From: Candidatus Thiodiazotropha sp. (ex Monitilora ramsayi)
GTDB lineage: Bacteria; Pseudomonadota; Gammaproteobacteria; Chromatiales; Chromatiaceae
Direction: 5' to 3'
Length of the DNA: 64,000 nt
Assembly: GCA_025655575.1 (NCBI GenBank)
Contig: JAHXIP010000006.1
Location: 124,001-188,000 of the forward strand
Position numbers and translations under genes: made by a program. The notes beneath the pieces are model-generated. The model made no database searches. It was not told the DNA's origin and saw only the letters and a list, made by a program, of their open reading frames with translations. Positions 8,190 to 16,578 of the stretch are shown piece by piece (the stretch's first letter is position 1; each line of letters begins with the position of its first letter).

Positions 8190-10850
8190 CTACCGGGAAG
8201 GGATCTCCTCATCAGTACGCTTAAGCATGACTGACTGCATAGTGCCTTGTTCATCGGCCGGCATATCACCCATTACGCCTACAATATCCGCTGAGAGTCT
8301 GGGAAAGGCACTAACGATAGAGACCAGAAGTGTGGCCAGATAAGGAATGGACTGCAACAGCAGAACCATCGTCCAGATCCGCGCATCGGGCAGATCGCCA
8401 CCCTGCTGCCAGTAGATTGTGCCGGCAGACAGCAGTAGCGCAAACAGGAACAATACCTCCTCCCGAGCATCGCTGATAGCCCTTATCAGGCCGGTATTAT
8501 TTGCCTGTTTGGGCGTACGAAAAAAAGGCAGGCCACTGGTGTAAATACCTTGCAGGATGGCCCTGGCTATCGTGTGGGAGAGCGCCAGTCCCGCCAGTGC
8601 AGCCGCAAGACTTTGCCGCATCGTTGCCGACACCCGACGGCGATAAAGAAAGAACATCTTGGCCAACTTGAAGAAAAACAGAGACAAAGGCAAAAGCGCA
8701 AACAATGGCAGTGGCGCGCCGAAGTGATCCGGCACCAGTAACATGGCTGTGGACCAACCAATGGCGGCCAGATTAAAGAAGAGGTTGAAGCCATCTGCGA
8801 ACCAGGGCAACCAGCCGGCAATGAAATGGTATCGCTGACCACGTGTCAGAAGGTTTCTCCTTGCACCGAACAAGTGTCCCAAATGGTGTTTGATAATCTG
8901 CACCGCACCATAAGCCCAGCGAAAGCGCTGCTTCTTGAAGTCGATAAAAGTATCAGGCATCAATCCACGACCATAGCTTCTGGGAATGTAGGTCGCCTCG
9001 TAACCCTGCTCAAAGAGGCGCAACCCCAGGTCAGCATCCTCGGTAATACACCACTCTCCCCAGCCACCGACCGCTTCCAGTGCACTGCGTCTGACCATGG
9101 TCATAGTGCCATGCTGGATAATGGCATTGCGCTCGTTGCGTGTGATCATGCCGATGTGGAAGAAGCCCCGGTATTCTGCCAGACACATAGCCTTGAAACA
9201 GTTCTCTGCACCATCCCGATAGTCCTGCGGCGCCTGCACGATGGCAAGTTCCTGACGTGTCAGAAACTGTGGCACCAGATCTCTCAACCAGGCGGGATCG
9301 ACCTGATAGTCACTGTCGATGACAGCGATCACCTCTGCATCCGGGTCTGTCTCCTGAAGGGTGAGATTAAGCGCACCGGCCTTGAAGCCTGCCAGTGGTG
9401 AGCGATGAAAAAAGCGGAAACGTTCACCCAGACGCTCACAGTGTCTCTCCACCGGTTGCCAAACTTCGGGATCTTGGGTGTTGTTATCGATGACGATGAC
9501 TTCATAGTTTGGATAATCGAGTCTGGCAAGGGCATCCAGTGTCTCGATCATCATCTCCGGTGGCTCGTTGTACGCAGGCACGTGGACAGACACGAAGGGC
9601 AGTGAACTGTCCGCCAACGGTTGTGGTTTGGGCTGCCTACGCCAGGGCCGCATCCAAAGAGACTCAGCCCACTCATGGGCTTCTGCCAACAGCACGACGA
9701 TAACCCCGGCCAGCCCCACAAAAAGGATGATACCGATCACCACATGGCTGAGGGTCATGTACTGCCGGGTATAATCATAGAAGATCCAGACAGCGCCAGT
9801 GGCCGCACCATAAGCGACCAATGCCAGAAATCCCCGCCCCCTTGATCGCAATCCTTCGCTATCTCTAAACAACAGCAACATGGCCATGAGACCGAAAAGG
9901 ATCGAGATTGAGGCCAACTCACGCCAATGGGGGATGGCAAACACAGGTTCGGTAAAAGTGAACTTGGGTTGACGATCCACATTGTAGACACCCCAATAGG
10001 TCCCAATGTCTCCTTCCAGCATCTGCTTCCAGGGTTGATCGAAGGCCTCCATCAGGTAGTAGATATAGCCCTCCTCGTCCGCCCGTTTGAGAAAACGCCG
10101 CAGGAAACTGGCTTGATTGACCTGAGAGGCTCGCGCCTCACGCAGCGGTCGGCCATTGCTGGGCCAACCTACCTCAGCAATGACAATAGGCTTGTCGGGA
10201 AAACGCGACTTAAGCATTTCATACCGATCGACAACGGCATCGACAGCAACATCGAGAGAGATCCCTTCCCAGAAAGGCAGAATGTGGGCAGCGATGTAGT
10301 CCACGTGCTCTGCCAATTCCGGATGTTCCAGCCATACATGCCAGGGCTCGGCCAAACTCACCGGGGCCCAAACCTGCTTTCTGACACGCTTAAGATGCTC
10401 GATGGCCTGCGCTACCGAAATATCATCACGCAGAATCGCCTCATTGCCGACTATCACCCGAACTATCTGTTTGTGGTGGCGACGTGCAAGGACGATCAGG
10501 CGCCTCAGTTCAGCCTCATCAGCCTGCGAGTCACCGGAGATCCAACCACCCAAAGCCACATTAAGCCCCTGCTCTGCAGCCAGTCGTGGAATCTCGGAGA
10601 AAACACCCCCTACCGAATAGGTACGAACCGCATGGGTTTTGTCGGAGAGAAGTTGGAGGTCCTGCCTGATCTCCTCCAGAGAGGGATAACGAAACTCAGC
10701 TGGGTTCTGACCCTCCCGTACCGGTGAAAAAGAGAAGCCCTGAATCTGCTGCGGCCATGGGGGCTCATCCTCGGCGCCACTAAGGAGGTACCAGATCAGG
10801 GAAGTCAGCAATGTAATGGCAAGCGTGATCGACAGACTTGGTTTCAGCAT
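8190..10850 (-). CDS. GH17-like / GT2 fusion, putative beta-glucan synthase
   Basis: An 886-aa membrane protein. After an N-terminal helix, residues about 35-320 form a glycoside-hydrolase family 17-like domain with VGNEAI (acid/base Glu) and IAEVGWPSNG (nucleophile Glu). Two to three membrane helices follow. A GT2 domain then begins near VSVHVPAYNE, with VIDSDYQVD (DxD), TEDADLGLR (TED) and QRFRW (QxxRW), followed by C-terminal membrane helices. This arrangement matches NdvB/NdvC-type beta-1,3/1,6-glucan synthases, which make osmoregulated or cyclic periplasmic glucans, in which the GH17 part acts as a transglycosylase. It is monocistronic here and points away from the TSUP gene. Confidence 0.87.
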   Translation of the reverse strand: MLKPSLSITLAITLLTSLIWYLLSGAEDEPPWPQQIQGFSFSPVREGQNPAEFRYPSLEEIRQDLQLLSDKTHAVRTYSVGGVFSEIPRLAAEQGLNVALGGWISGDSQADEAELRRLIVLARRHHKQIVRVIVGNEAILRDDISVAQAIEHLKRVRKQVWAPVSLAEPWHVWLEHPELAEHVDYIAAHILPFWEGISLDVAVDAVVDRYEMLKSRFPDKPIVIAEVGWPSNGRPLREARASQVNQASFLRRFLKRADEEGYIYYLMEAFDQPWKQMLEGDIGTYWGVYNVDRQPKFTFTEPVFAIPHWRELASISILFGLMAMLLLFRDSEGLRSRGRGFLALVAYGAATGAVWIFYDYTRQYMTLSHVVIGIILFVGLAGVIVVLLAEAHEWAESLWMRPWRRQPKPQPLADSSLPFVSVHVPAYNEPPEMMIETLDALARLDYPNYEVIVIDNNTQDPEVWQPVERHCERLGERFRFFHRSPLAGFKAGALNLTLQETDPDAEVIAVIDSDYQVDPAWLRDLVPQFLTRQELAIVQAPQDYRDGAENCFKAMCLAEYRGFFHIGMITRNERNAIIQHGTMTMVRRSALEAVGGWGEWCITEDADLGLRLFEQGYEATYIPRSYGRGLMPDTFIDFKKQRFRWAYGAVQIIKHHLGHLFGARRNLLTRGQRYHFIAGWLPWFADGFNLFFNLAAIGWSTAMLLVPDHFGAPLPLFALLPLSLFFFKLAKMFFLYRRRVSATMRQSLAAALAGLALSHTIARAILQGIYTSGLPFFRTPKQANNTGLIRAISDAREEVLFLFALLLSAGTIYWQQGGDLPDARIWTMVLLLQSIPYLATLLVSIVSAFPRLSADIVGVMGDMPADEQGTMQSVMLKRTDEEIPSR

Positions 10851-11009
10851 GGTCTCGTCTGGGTGGAAGAAATGAAGTGCGGTATATTAGGGAAAACTAA
10901 TTCGAGCCGTTGTGACAAGAGACGCTTTTTCACTTATTTTCACACGCCCAACCTTTACTTCACACCAAGCCGGCCTTGTTGTTGTATTTTCCCAAAGGAT
11001 CCGTTCCCG

Positions 11010-11747
11010 TTGATTGATTTTCACTCCCCGCTACAGCTTACCTATCTCTCTATTGTCATCTTCGGCGCCTATTTTGTGCGTGGTATCGTGGGTTTCGGCT
11101 CTGCCTTGGTGGCGGTACCCCTGCTGGCGCTGGTCATGCCGATCACGATTGTTGTACCGGTCATCGTACTACTCGACTATCTGGCCTCCATGAGCCATGG
11201 CATCAGGCATTTCAAGCATATACAGTGGAAAGACCTGTTTCCCTTACTGCCTTTTACCCTGGTGGGAATTCTACTTGCACTCTACTTGCTAAAGAGTCTG
11301 CAGCCGGGAATGCTCACCAATTCGCTCGGTATCTTTATTATCTGCTATGCCATCTATTCTCTGTTACCCCTGCCTCCCCTACGTGGCTCTCGATCCTGGG
11401 CCATCCCACTGGGCACTCTTACCGGACTGATTGGCACCCTGTTTGGTACGGGTGGACCTTTTACTGTGATCTATCTTGGATTGAGGGAGTTGGGTAAATC
11501 TGCCTTTCGCGGAACCATCGCCACCTTTTTTGCAATCGATGGTGGTATGCGACTAATCGGTTTTTCCGTCAGCGGTTTCTACGGCAGGGAGAACCTTGTC
11601 TTTGCGTTGGTTGCTCTGCCAGTCATGGCCATCGGTCTCTATGCAGGTGGACATATCCATACCAATCTTTCGAGAACGGCCTTTGTGCGATTGGTAGCGG
11701 TTATCCTCATCGGCAGTGGTATCGCTCTGCTAATGAAGCGTGGATAG
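11010..11747 (+). CDS. TSUP-family (TauE/SafE) anion exporter
   Basis: A polytopic membrane protein of about 245 aa with eight predicted helices. The early FVRGIVGFGSALVAVPLL and later GTLFGTGGPFTVIYL repeats are the two TSUP half-domain motifs. The track starts at 10863, but the first 49 codons look non-coding (Cys/Arg-rich, no membrane helix). The TTG at 11010 has AAGGA about ten bases upstream and gives a typical family length. TSUP proteins export sulfite, sulfoacetate or related anions, which would suit a sulfur oxidiser, but the substrate is inferred. It ends six bases before the nested palindromic element. Confidence 0.85.
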   Translation: MIDFHSPLQLTYLSIVIFGAYFVRGIVGFGSALVAVPLLALVMPITIVVPVIVLLDYLASMSHGIRHFKHIQWKDLFPLLPFTLVGILLALYLLKSLQPGMLTNSLGIFIICYAIYSLLPLPPLRGSRSWAIPLGTLTGLIGTLFGTGGPFTVIYLGLRELGKSAFRGTIATFFAIDGGMRLIGFSVSGFYGRENLVFALVALPVMAIGLYAGGHIHTNLSRTAFVRLVAVILIGSGIALLMKRG

Positions 11748-11753
11748 GTTTCC

Positions 11754-12021
11754 CTAGTGGGCCATGCGGTAAATAAGGTAATGATCAGAGCCCAGCTCAT
11801 GAGCCAAGGCAAGGCGTACTCCGCAGGGAATGGCAAGCCCTTTCCAAGGAGTACAACGCAGCATTGGCTCATGAGCTGGGCTCCCTTCGGGCCGGCCCAC
11901 AAGCCTCAGCAGCGGCGTTGCACTCACTTGAATTGGCCTGCCAGTCCTACGTTCGCGCGCCTTGCTGCTGAGGCTTGTGGGTCCGGCTGATCGTTACCTT
12001 ATTTACCGCATGGCCCACTAG
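11754..12021. repeat. 268-bp nested palindromic element (MITE/REP-like)
   Basis: The ends are a 35-bp inverted repeat with 34 matches, beginning CTAGTGGGCCATGCGG and closing with its complement, bounded by CTAG. Inside are two independent palindromes: a perfect 19-bp stem (arms AGCCCAGCTCATGAGCCAA and its complement, with a smaller GTACTCC/GGAGTAC pair inside) and a perfect 18-bp stem (CCCACAAGCCTCAGCAGC and its complement). The whole could fold as a three-way junction. It has no coding capacity. It sits between convergent genes, and the TAG stop of the DsrE-like gene is formed by its right end. Confidence 0.85.
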
Positions 12022-12524
12022 CGAATATCCTCAAGCGCCTGGGTGCGAATGAAGACCTGTGGAATGATCAAGGCATAGCCCTGCTGCTGCCAGTGAACCA
12101 GCTCAGTGAATGCGGAAGGAACGATCTCGATAAAAGGCTGGAAGTCATCCACAACATATCCAAAATCGTGTGCTGCCAACCCACAGACCTTAAACTCGAC
12201 TCCCAGAGTATGGTAGTAGCGCATCCGCTCAACCTGATCCCGGTACTTTTCATAATTCTTCTTTGCCAGCGTAACGATCTCTGTGCCGTGAATAACGATC
12301 TTAATATCCATGAACTCCGGCGCCATGTCATAGGGTGATTCTGCCAATGGATTCATTAACGCCCTGATCCAATAAAGTGCTGAATCGAGTTTTGCGGGAT
12401 CATCCAAATAGAAGTCGTAGACGACCTTGGGTGCCTGATAGTCCGGCAGGACCTCTTTGGCACGCTCTGCCCCGACACTATTGCTGAGTGTTAAAAGCAG
12501 GACCAGGGGTATTGTTAGCTTCAT
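12018..12524 (-). CDS. DsrE-family exported protein
   Basis: A 168-aa protein with a clear Sec signal peptide (MKLTIPLVLLLTLSNSVGAE). The mature part has the DsrE/DsrF fold pattern: VVYDFYLDDP near the start, IKIVIHGTEI, and GVEFKVCGLAAHDFG with the conserved Cys. DsrE relatives bind sulfane sulfur; exported versions occur in sulfur oxidisers. The last codon plus TAG stop abuts the nested palindromic repeat, and the stop codon itself lies in the repeat, so the original C-terminus may have been altered by insertion. It is divergent from a DsrC-like gene. Confidence 0.82.
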   Translation of the reverse strand: MKLTIPLVLLLTLSNSVGAERAKEVLPDYQAPKVVYDFYLDDPAKLDSALYWIRALMNPLAESPYDMAPEFMDIKIVIHGTEIVTLAKKNYEKYRDQVERMRYYHTLGVEFKVCGLAAHDFGYVVDDFQPFIEIVPSAFTELVHWQQQGYALIIPQVFIRTQALEDIR

Positions 12525-12748
12525 GATTCTCTCCTCCTGCTGTCAGTATTGGTGAATCTGATTATTCAAAACCCTTTGAAAACTAGGTCAAATTTCAATT
12601 TCTTAAGAAATCCGAAAAGAGTGCAGTTTTCACTCTTGATTGCTGGACTTTTCTGACTATAGTTACAAATCATAGTTAGCTTATTGGCATATAAATTATT
12701 TTGATATCTTATCATTTTCTGAGATATACCCAGCGTGAGGAGAGGCAA

Positions 12749-13093
12749 ATGACGCAGACACGATTCCACAATCCTGAAACCGGCCGAGGGAATATCCCCC
12801 TGCACTTCGACGAAGACGGCTTTCTCATCAATACTGATGCCTGGAGCCGTGAGACAGCCAGGTTACTGGCCGAGATGGATGGCTTAGGGAAACTGGGTCC
12901 AGACCAGTGGTCAGTGATTATGTATCTGAGAGAGAAACATCTAGAATCCGGTGGACTGCCGGTGATGTCGCGCATCTGCCGTATCATGCATTTGGGCGAG
13001 CATGGTGTACAACGTCTCTTTGGTGGATGCCGCGAAGCCTGGCGTATTGCCGGACTGCCGAACCCGGGTGAAGAGGCAAAAAACTATATGTAA
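12749..13093 (+). CDS. DsrC/TusE-family protein lacking the C-terminal cysteine (RspA-like)
   Basis: A 114-aa cytoplasmic protein starting at the ATG at 12749, preceded by GAGGAGAGG; the 5'-extension in the track is not needed. It has family features such as FDEDGFL, WSRETARLLAEMDG, LGPDQWSVIMYLRE and the C-terminal arm IAGLPNP. Canonical DsrC ends in PTGCV and has a second Cys about ten residues earlier. Here the arm ends GEEAKNYM, the second position is Trp (EAWRIAGL), and only a Cys in FGGC remains. That matches cysteine-deficient 'Rsp'-type paralogues proposed to be regulatory rather than trisulfide carriers. Confidence 0.85.
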   Translation: MTQTRFHNPETGRGNIPLHFDEDGFLINTDAWSRETARLLAEMDGLGKLGPDQWSVIMYLREKHLESGGLPVMSRICRIMHLGEHGVQRLFGGCREAWRIAGLPNPGEEAKNYM

Positions 13094-13144
13094 TGGACCT
13101 ACCCTCTATTCTCTGAGGGCATTTCACACTATCATTTCCGGCCC

Positions 13145-13732
13145 ATGAGCAAGCAAAAAAAACGCTGTACATGGGCCGGTAGTGATCCACTCTATCAGTC
13201 GTATCATGATACGGAATGGGGCGTACCTTGTTTCGATGATCAGCGGCTATTCGAATTTTTAATACTTGAGGGTGCCCAGGCTGGACTTGCATGGATCACT
13301 ATCCTGCGAAAGAGAGCCAACTATCTAAAAAACTTTGACGACTTCGACCCCTGCAAGGTCGCCCGTTATTCACCGAAGCGTATCGAGAAACTCCTGCAAG
13401 ACCCCGGTATTGTTCGCAACCGCCTGAAGGTGGAATCCACTGTTACCAATGCCAAGGCCTTTCTGCAAATGCAGGAAAAGCATGGGCGTTTCAGTGACTA
13501 CCTCTGGGATTATGTGGACGGTGAGCCGGTCACCAACCACTGGCAGACGATCAATCAGGTACCGGCAAGCACACCACTATCGGACCAGCTCTCGAAAGAC
13601 CTGAAAAAGGCGGGTTTCAAGTTTGTCGGCACTACAATCTGCTATGCCTATATGCAGGCCGTTGGCATGGTGAATGACCATACAACCGACTGCTTTCGGC
13701 ATAGCGAGGTCAAGCAACTCAACCATGGATGA
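13145..13732 (+). CDS. tag: DNA-3-methyladenine glycosylase I
   Basis: A 195-aa base-excision repair enzyme that removes 3-methyladenine from alkylated DNA. Family motifs are RCTWAGSDPLYQSYHDTEWG (N-terminal Zn Cys and the E of the recognition pocket), LEGAQAGLAWITILRKR, and the C-terminal KFVGTTICYAYMQAVGMVNDH, with DCFRH supplying late Cys/His ligands. Length matches E. coli Tag (187 aa). The downstream sprT-like gene overlaps its last eight bases. Confidence 0.95.
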   Translation: MSKQKKRCTWAGSDPLYQSYHDTEWGVPCFDDQRLFEFLILEGAQAGLAWITILRKRANYLKNFDDFDPCKVARYSPKRIEKLLQDPGIVRNRLKVESTVTNAKAFLQMQEKHGRFSDYLWDYVDGEPVTNHWQTINQVPASTPLSDQLSKDLKKAGFKFVGTTICYAYMQAVGMVNDHTTDCFRHSEVKQLNHG

Positions 13733-14225
13733 CAATCAACTGGAACAGTTGGTGCATGATAGGACGCGTACTCTCATTGCATTGGCCGAAAACCGTTTTA
13801 ACATTCGCATACTCCTACCTGAAGTTCGATTCGATCTTAGGGGTAAAGCTGCCGGTATGGTGGTATTCAAATCCCACAGAAAACCGCTTATCCGCTATAA
13901 CGCTCAAATGCTGAGTGAGAATGGACGGGACTTTATACATCAGACGGTACCGCATGAGATGGCCCATCTGGTTGCCAGAAATCTGCATGGGGGAAAGATA
14001 CGACCCCATGGAAAAGAGTGGCAATCGATTATGCGTGAGTTTGGTGCCATACCAAAACGTTGTCATAACTTTTCCACCCAAGGTATACCCACTCGTAGAA
14101 TGCGTTACTTCCCTTATCGCTGCAGTTGCAGGAATCACCAGCTCAGTGCAATTCGCCATCGACGAACGCAGTCCGGTGTCATGTATCTGTGCCGTACTTG
14201 TGGATCACCACTGACCTCTATCTAG
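13725..14225 (+). CDS. SprT-family zinc metalloprotease-like protein
   Basis: About 166 aa, taking the ATG at 13725 (MDDNQLEQL), which overlaps the tag stop by eight bases; the longer track start lies deeper in tag. It has the zinc-protease helix HEMAHLVA with a third ligand in HGKEW, and a C-terminal zinc ribbon (YRCSC and LCRTCG). The layout matches bacterial SprT/SprT-like proteins, related to the protease domain of eukaryotic Spartan. Coupling with tag fits a DNA-lesion context, although bacterial SprT function is poorly defined. Confidence 0.85.
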   Translation: MDDNQLEQLVHDRTRTLIALAENRFNIRILLPEVRFDLRGKAAGMVVFKSHRKPLIRYNAQMLSENGRDFIHQTVPHEMAHLVARNLHGGKIRPHGKEWQSIMREFGAIPKRCHNFSTQGIPTRRMRYFPYRCSCRNHQLSAIRHRRTQSGVMYLCRTCGSPLTSI

Positions 14226-14245
14226 GGCCTCCAAGCATTGAGGCC
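14226..14245. terminator. Hairpin between convergent sprT and GIY-YIG genes
   Basis: A perfect six-base stem GGCCTC/GAGGCC with an eight-base loop lies between the two convergent stop codons. There is no strong T-tract, so it may be a bidirectional terminator or an RNA end-protecting hairpin. Confidence 0.4.
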
Positions 14246-14252
14246 TGGTATC

Positions 14253-14519
14253 CTATGCCTGGCTGTGATCAATCAACTGCCATTTTTGTTTGAGAGGCAT
14301 TTTTTTAATGGCATGCTCCTGCTTCAATGCTTCTCCTTGACTGAAGCATGATTGCGCAAAGATCAACTCAACCGGCCCGCGACCGCGAGTGTATTTTGCC
14401 CCACACCCACGGTTGTGCTGATCCAGGCGCCGCTCTAAATCCGTAGTGATACCGGTATAAAGCGATCCATCTGCACAACGCAGAATGTAGACAAACCACA
14501 AACACTCATTGCTATTCAT
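14253..14519 (-). CDS. GIY-YIG nuclease superfamily protein (YhbQ-like)
   Basis: An 88-aa single-domain protein with the family core FVYILRCADGSLYTGITTD, the catalytic Arg in LERRLDQHN, and a late Glu in KQEHAIKK. Length and the GRGPVELIF segment match the small stand-alone UPF0213/YhbQ group, implicated in DNA repair or turnover. It is monocistronic and convergent with the sprT-like gene. Confidence 0.9.
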   Translation of the reverse strand: MNSNECLWFVYILRCADGSLYTGITTDLERRLDQHNRGCGAKYTRGRGPVELIFAQSCFSQGEALKQEHAIKKMPLKQKWQLIDHSQA

Positions 14520-14904
14520 GAGATCAAGAATATCAGTTTTTTATTGTATTCAATCATGCTGAATCAATTCAGAGATAAAATTAAATAAATAACGACAATC
14601 GATTTCAATCAATTTACCAATTTAAAAGATAGGAACTTGCGTTAGGATTGAGGTCAATGCACAACAAAGTGTATAGAAAAACCCGCTTTCCACAGCCCAT
14701 ACAGGGGTAAACCACAATAATTTTCAATATATTCTGGACTTTACAGATGCGATGTTGAAGTATCACAATGCGTTTAGCCACAAATGTGTCCTTAAGAGGC
14801 ACTGGCACCACTAAGACTTGTTGTGAATCAAGATAAATAATTCCATGGCTTTATGGCCAGCCGCAACAGGTTCGAACCACATTTAGCCCCATTTGGAGGA
14901 AACA
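14520..14904. other. Intergenic region upstream of soxXAKL
   Basis: This is 385 bp of AT-rich DNA between the divergent GIY-YIG and soxX genes and must hold the sox promoter. I see a short palindrome TGAATCAATTCA early in it and a TTGTGAATCAAG stretch nearer soxX, but no match to a known operator that I would defend. The track ORF at 14614-14811 has no coding character. Confidence 0.5.
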
Positions 14905-15276
14905 ATGATTGGTACTCGAAAAAAACTGATCGGATTGGTCGGTGCAATATCTGTCATCGCCGGACAGTTTGCCATCTCCCCGATAGTATCCGCTGAAGGC
15001 ATGAGCGCAGTTGAAAAAGGAAAGAAGATTGCCTTCAATCGTAAGACAGGGAACTGTCTTGCATGCCATAACATCCCCGGTGGACAAGCACCCGGCAACA
15101 TCGCACCGGCACTGATTGCCATGAAATCGCGTTTTGCCAGCAAGGAAGAGCTGCATCAGCAGATTTGGGATGCCACCATCAAGAATCCAGAATCTGCCAT
15201 GCCCCCATTCGGCAAGCACGGGATAATTAGCGAGCAGCAACTCAATGATGTGGTTGAGTTTGTTTGGACCCTCTGA
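14905..15276 (+). CDS. soxX: SoxX, c-type cytochrome of the SoxXA complex
   Basis: A 123-aa periplasmic monoheme cytochrome. The start is the ATG at 14905 with GGAGGAAAC just upstream. It has a Sec signal, one CLACH haem motif near residue 50, and SAMPPFGKHG providing the Met axial ligand, all typical of SoxX. With SoxA it forms the heterodimer that oxidatively conjugates thiosulfate to the SoxY carrier cysteine. It is the first gene of soxXAKL; soxB and soxYZ are not in this window. Confidence 0.95.
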   Translation: MIGTRKKLIGLVGAISVIAGQFAISPIVSAEGMSAVEKGKKIAFNRKTGNCLACHNIPGGQAPGNIAPALIAMKSRFASKEELHQQIWDATIKNPESAMPPFGKHGIISEQQLNDVVEFVWTL

Positions 15277-15326
15277 AGATCCTGCTCACTAACCGAGACA
15301 GTAAACCCTTTGAGGATGGAAAGATC

Positions 15327-16166
15327 ATGAAGAAAGTTTTTCGTACACTGGCCCTGTTGGCCTTGACCTGCAGTATTGGTGCCACAGCTCAGGCATCGAC
15401 CCCTGAAGAAGACCTGAAGGCCTTTCAGGACTTTTATAAAAAACGATTTCCCAATGTAGAAACTTCCGACTATGTCAACGGCGCCTATTCCATAGATCCG
15501 GTTGGACGGGAGAACTGGGAAGCCATCGAAGAGTTCCCGCCCTACGAGCCCTTCATCGATGACGGTATGACCATGTGGGAGACCCCCTTCGCCAACGGCA
15601 AGACCTATAAGGACTGTTTCCCCGACGGTCCGGCCATGAAAGGCAAGTTTCCCCACTGGGATAAAGAGAAGGGTATGGTCGTTACCCTGGAGTTGGCCCT
15701 CAACCAGTGTCGCGAAGCCAATGGTGAGAAGCCGCTGAAATACAAAAAGGGCCCCATCAATAACATTGTCTCCTATATCGCCTCTGAATCCCGCGGACAG
15801 CTCACCAATGTGGAGATTCCCAAGGATGACCCCCGTGCTTTGCAGGCCTACGAGGACGGCAAGAAGTTCTACTACACCCGTCGCGGTCAGCTGAACTTCG
15901 CCTGCGCTCACTGTCATCTGCAGAATGCCGGCATGATCCTGCGTACAGAAGTGCTCAGCCCGGCCCTTGGCCACACCACCCACTTCCCCGTCTACCGCTC
16001 CAAATGGGGTACTGTCGGCACCCTGCACCGCCGCTTCACCGGTTGTAACAAGCAGGTACGCGCTAAACCGTTCAAGGCACATGGTGAAGAGTATCGAAAT
16101 CTCGAGTACTTCCTCACTTATATGAGCAACGGTCTTCCACTGAACGGCCCAGGCGCTCGCAAATAA
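15327..16166 (+). CDS. soxA: SoxA, catalytic cytochrome subunit of SoxXA
   Basis: A 279-aa periplasmic protein starting at ATG 15327 (MKKVFRTLALL), with a signal peptide cleaved near AQAS. There is one CxxCH site (CAHCH), so it is the monohaem type. The RRFTGCNKQVRAKPF region carries the conserved Cys that becomes the persulfide haem ligand in the active site. The start site is 50 bp after soxX. It catalyses formation of the SoxY-thiosulfate adduct in the periplasm. Confidence 0.95.
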   Translation: MKKVFRTLALLALTCSIGATAQASTPEEDLKAFQDFYKKRFPNVETSDYVNGAYSIDPVGRENWEAIEEFPPYEPFIDDGMTMWETPFANGKTYKDCFPDGPAMKGKFPHWDKEKGMVVTLELALNQCREANGEKPLKYKKGPINNIVSYIASESRGQLTNVEIPKDDPRALQAYEDGKKFYYTRRGQLNFACAHCHLQNAGMILRTEVLSPALGHTTHFPVYRSKWGTVGTLHRRFTGCNKQVRAKPFKAHGEEYRNLEYFLTYMSNGLPLNGPGARK

Positions 16167-16221
16167 GCGAACTGCTTTGACTGAAATGATAAACTCTATA
16201 AACGCTATCGGAGCCGAAGCG

Positions 16222-16551
16222 ATGCACAAGAAACTGATACTACTTCTCACACTGCTGGCCGCCATTGTTTGTGGCGGCACGACAACCACTCTGCTGGCTG
16301 ATGAAGCATCTGCGGCCAAGGTCCAGAAGCTGATCGATGCTGCCGATGCAGCACGAAAGGAAGCCGCCAGCGTTGGTGGCGAATGGCGCGATACCGGCAA
16401 GATGATCAAAAAAGCGAAGAAGCTTTTAAAGAAAGGCGACTACACAGCCGCCGCCAAGCTTGCCAATGATGCAGCCAAGCAGGGTCACCTGGGTTATGAA
16501 CAGGCCATGTCCCAGAAAGACTTGAAAATGCCCTCTTATCTACACTACTAA
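16222..16551 (+). CDS. soxK: SoxK, SoxXA-binding protein
   Basis: A small exported protein of about 109 aa, starting at MHKKLILLL (ATG 16222; the longer track start adds an unlikely 15-residue leader). The signal ends near LLADEAS. The mature part is Ala/Lys-rich and helical (AADAARKEAASVGGEWRDTG) and ends with GHLGYEQAMSQKD, features of SoxK, which stimulates SoxXA activity and can stabilise the complex. Its position between soxA and soxL is the usual one. Confidence 0.88.
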   Translation: MHKKLILLLTLLAAIVCGGTTTTLLADEASAAKVQKLIDAADAARKEAASVGGEWRDTGKMIKKAKKLLKKGDYTAAAKLANDAAKQGHLGYEQAMSQKDLKMPSYLHY

Positions 16552-16578
16552 TAACGGTTCAATCAGGAGGAAGACAAC

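Noticed and set aside
12566-12805. A 79-aa minus-strand ORF upstream of the DsrC-like gene
   Set aside because: It lies across the divergent promoter and RBS of the DsrC-like gene, is AT-rich, and has no recognisable features.
14614-14811. A 65-aa minus-strand ORF in the sox promoter region
   Set aside because: AT-rich, no motif and no ribosome-binding site; kept as promoter DNA.
14780-14830. A sigma-54-like TGGCAC sequence upstream of soxX
   Set aside because: TGGCACCACTAAGACTTG lacks the TTGC element at the correct spacing.
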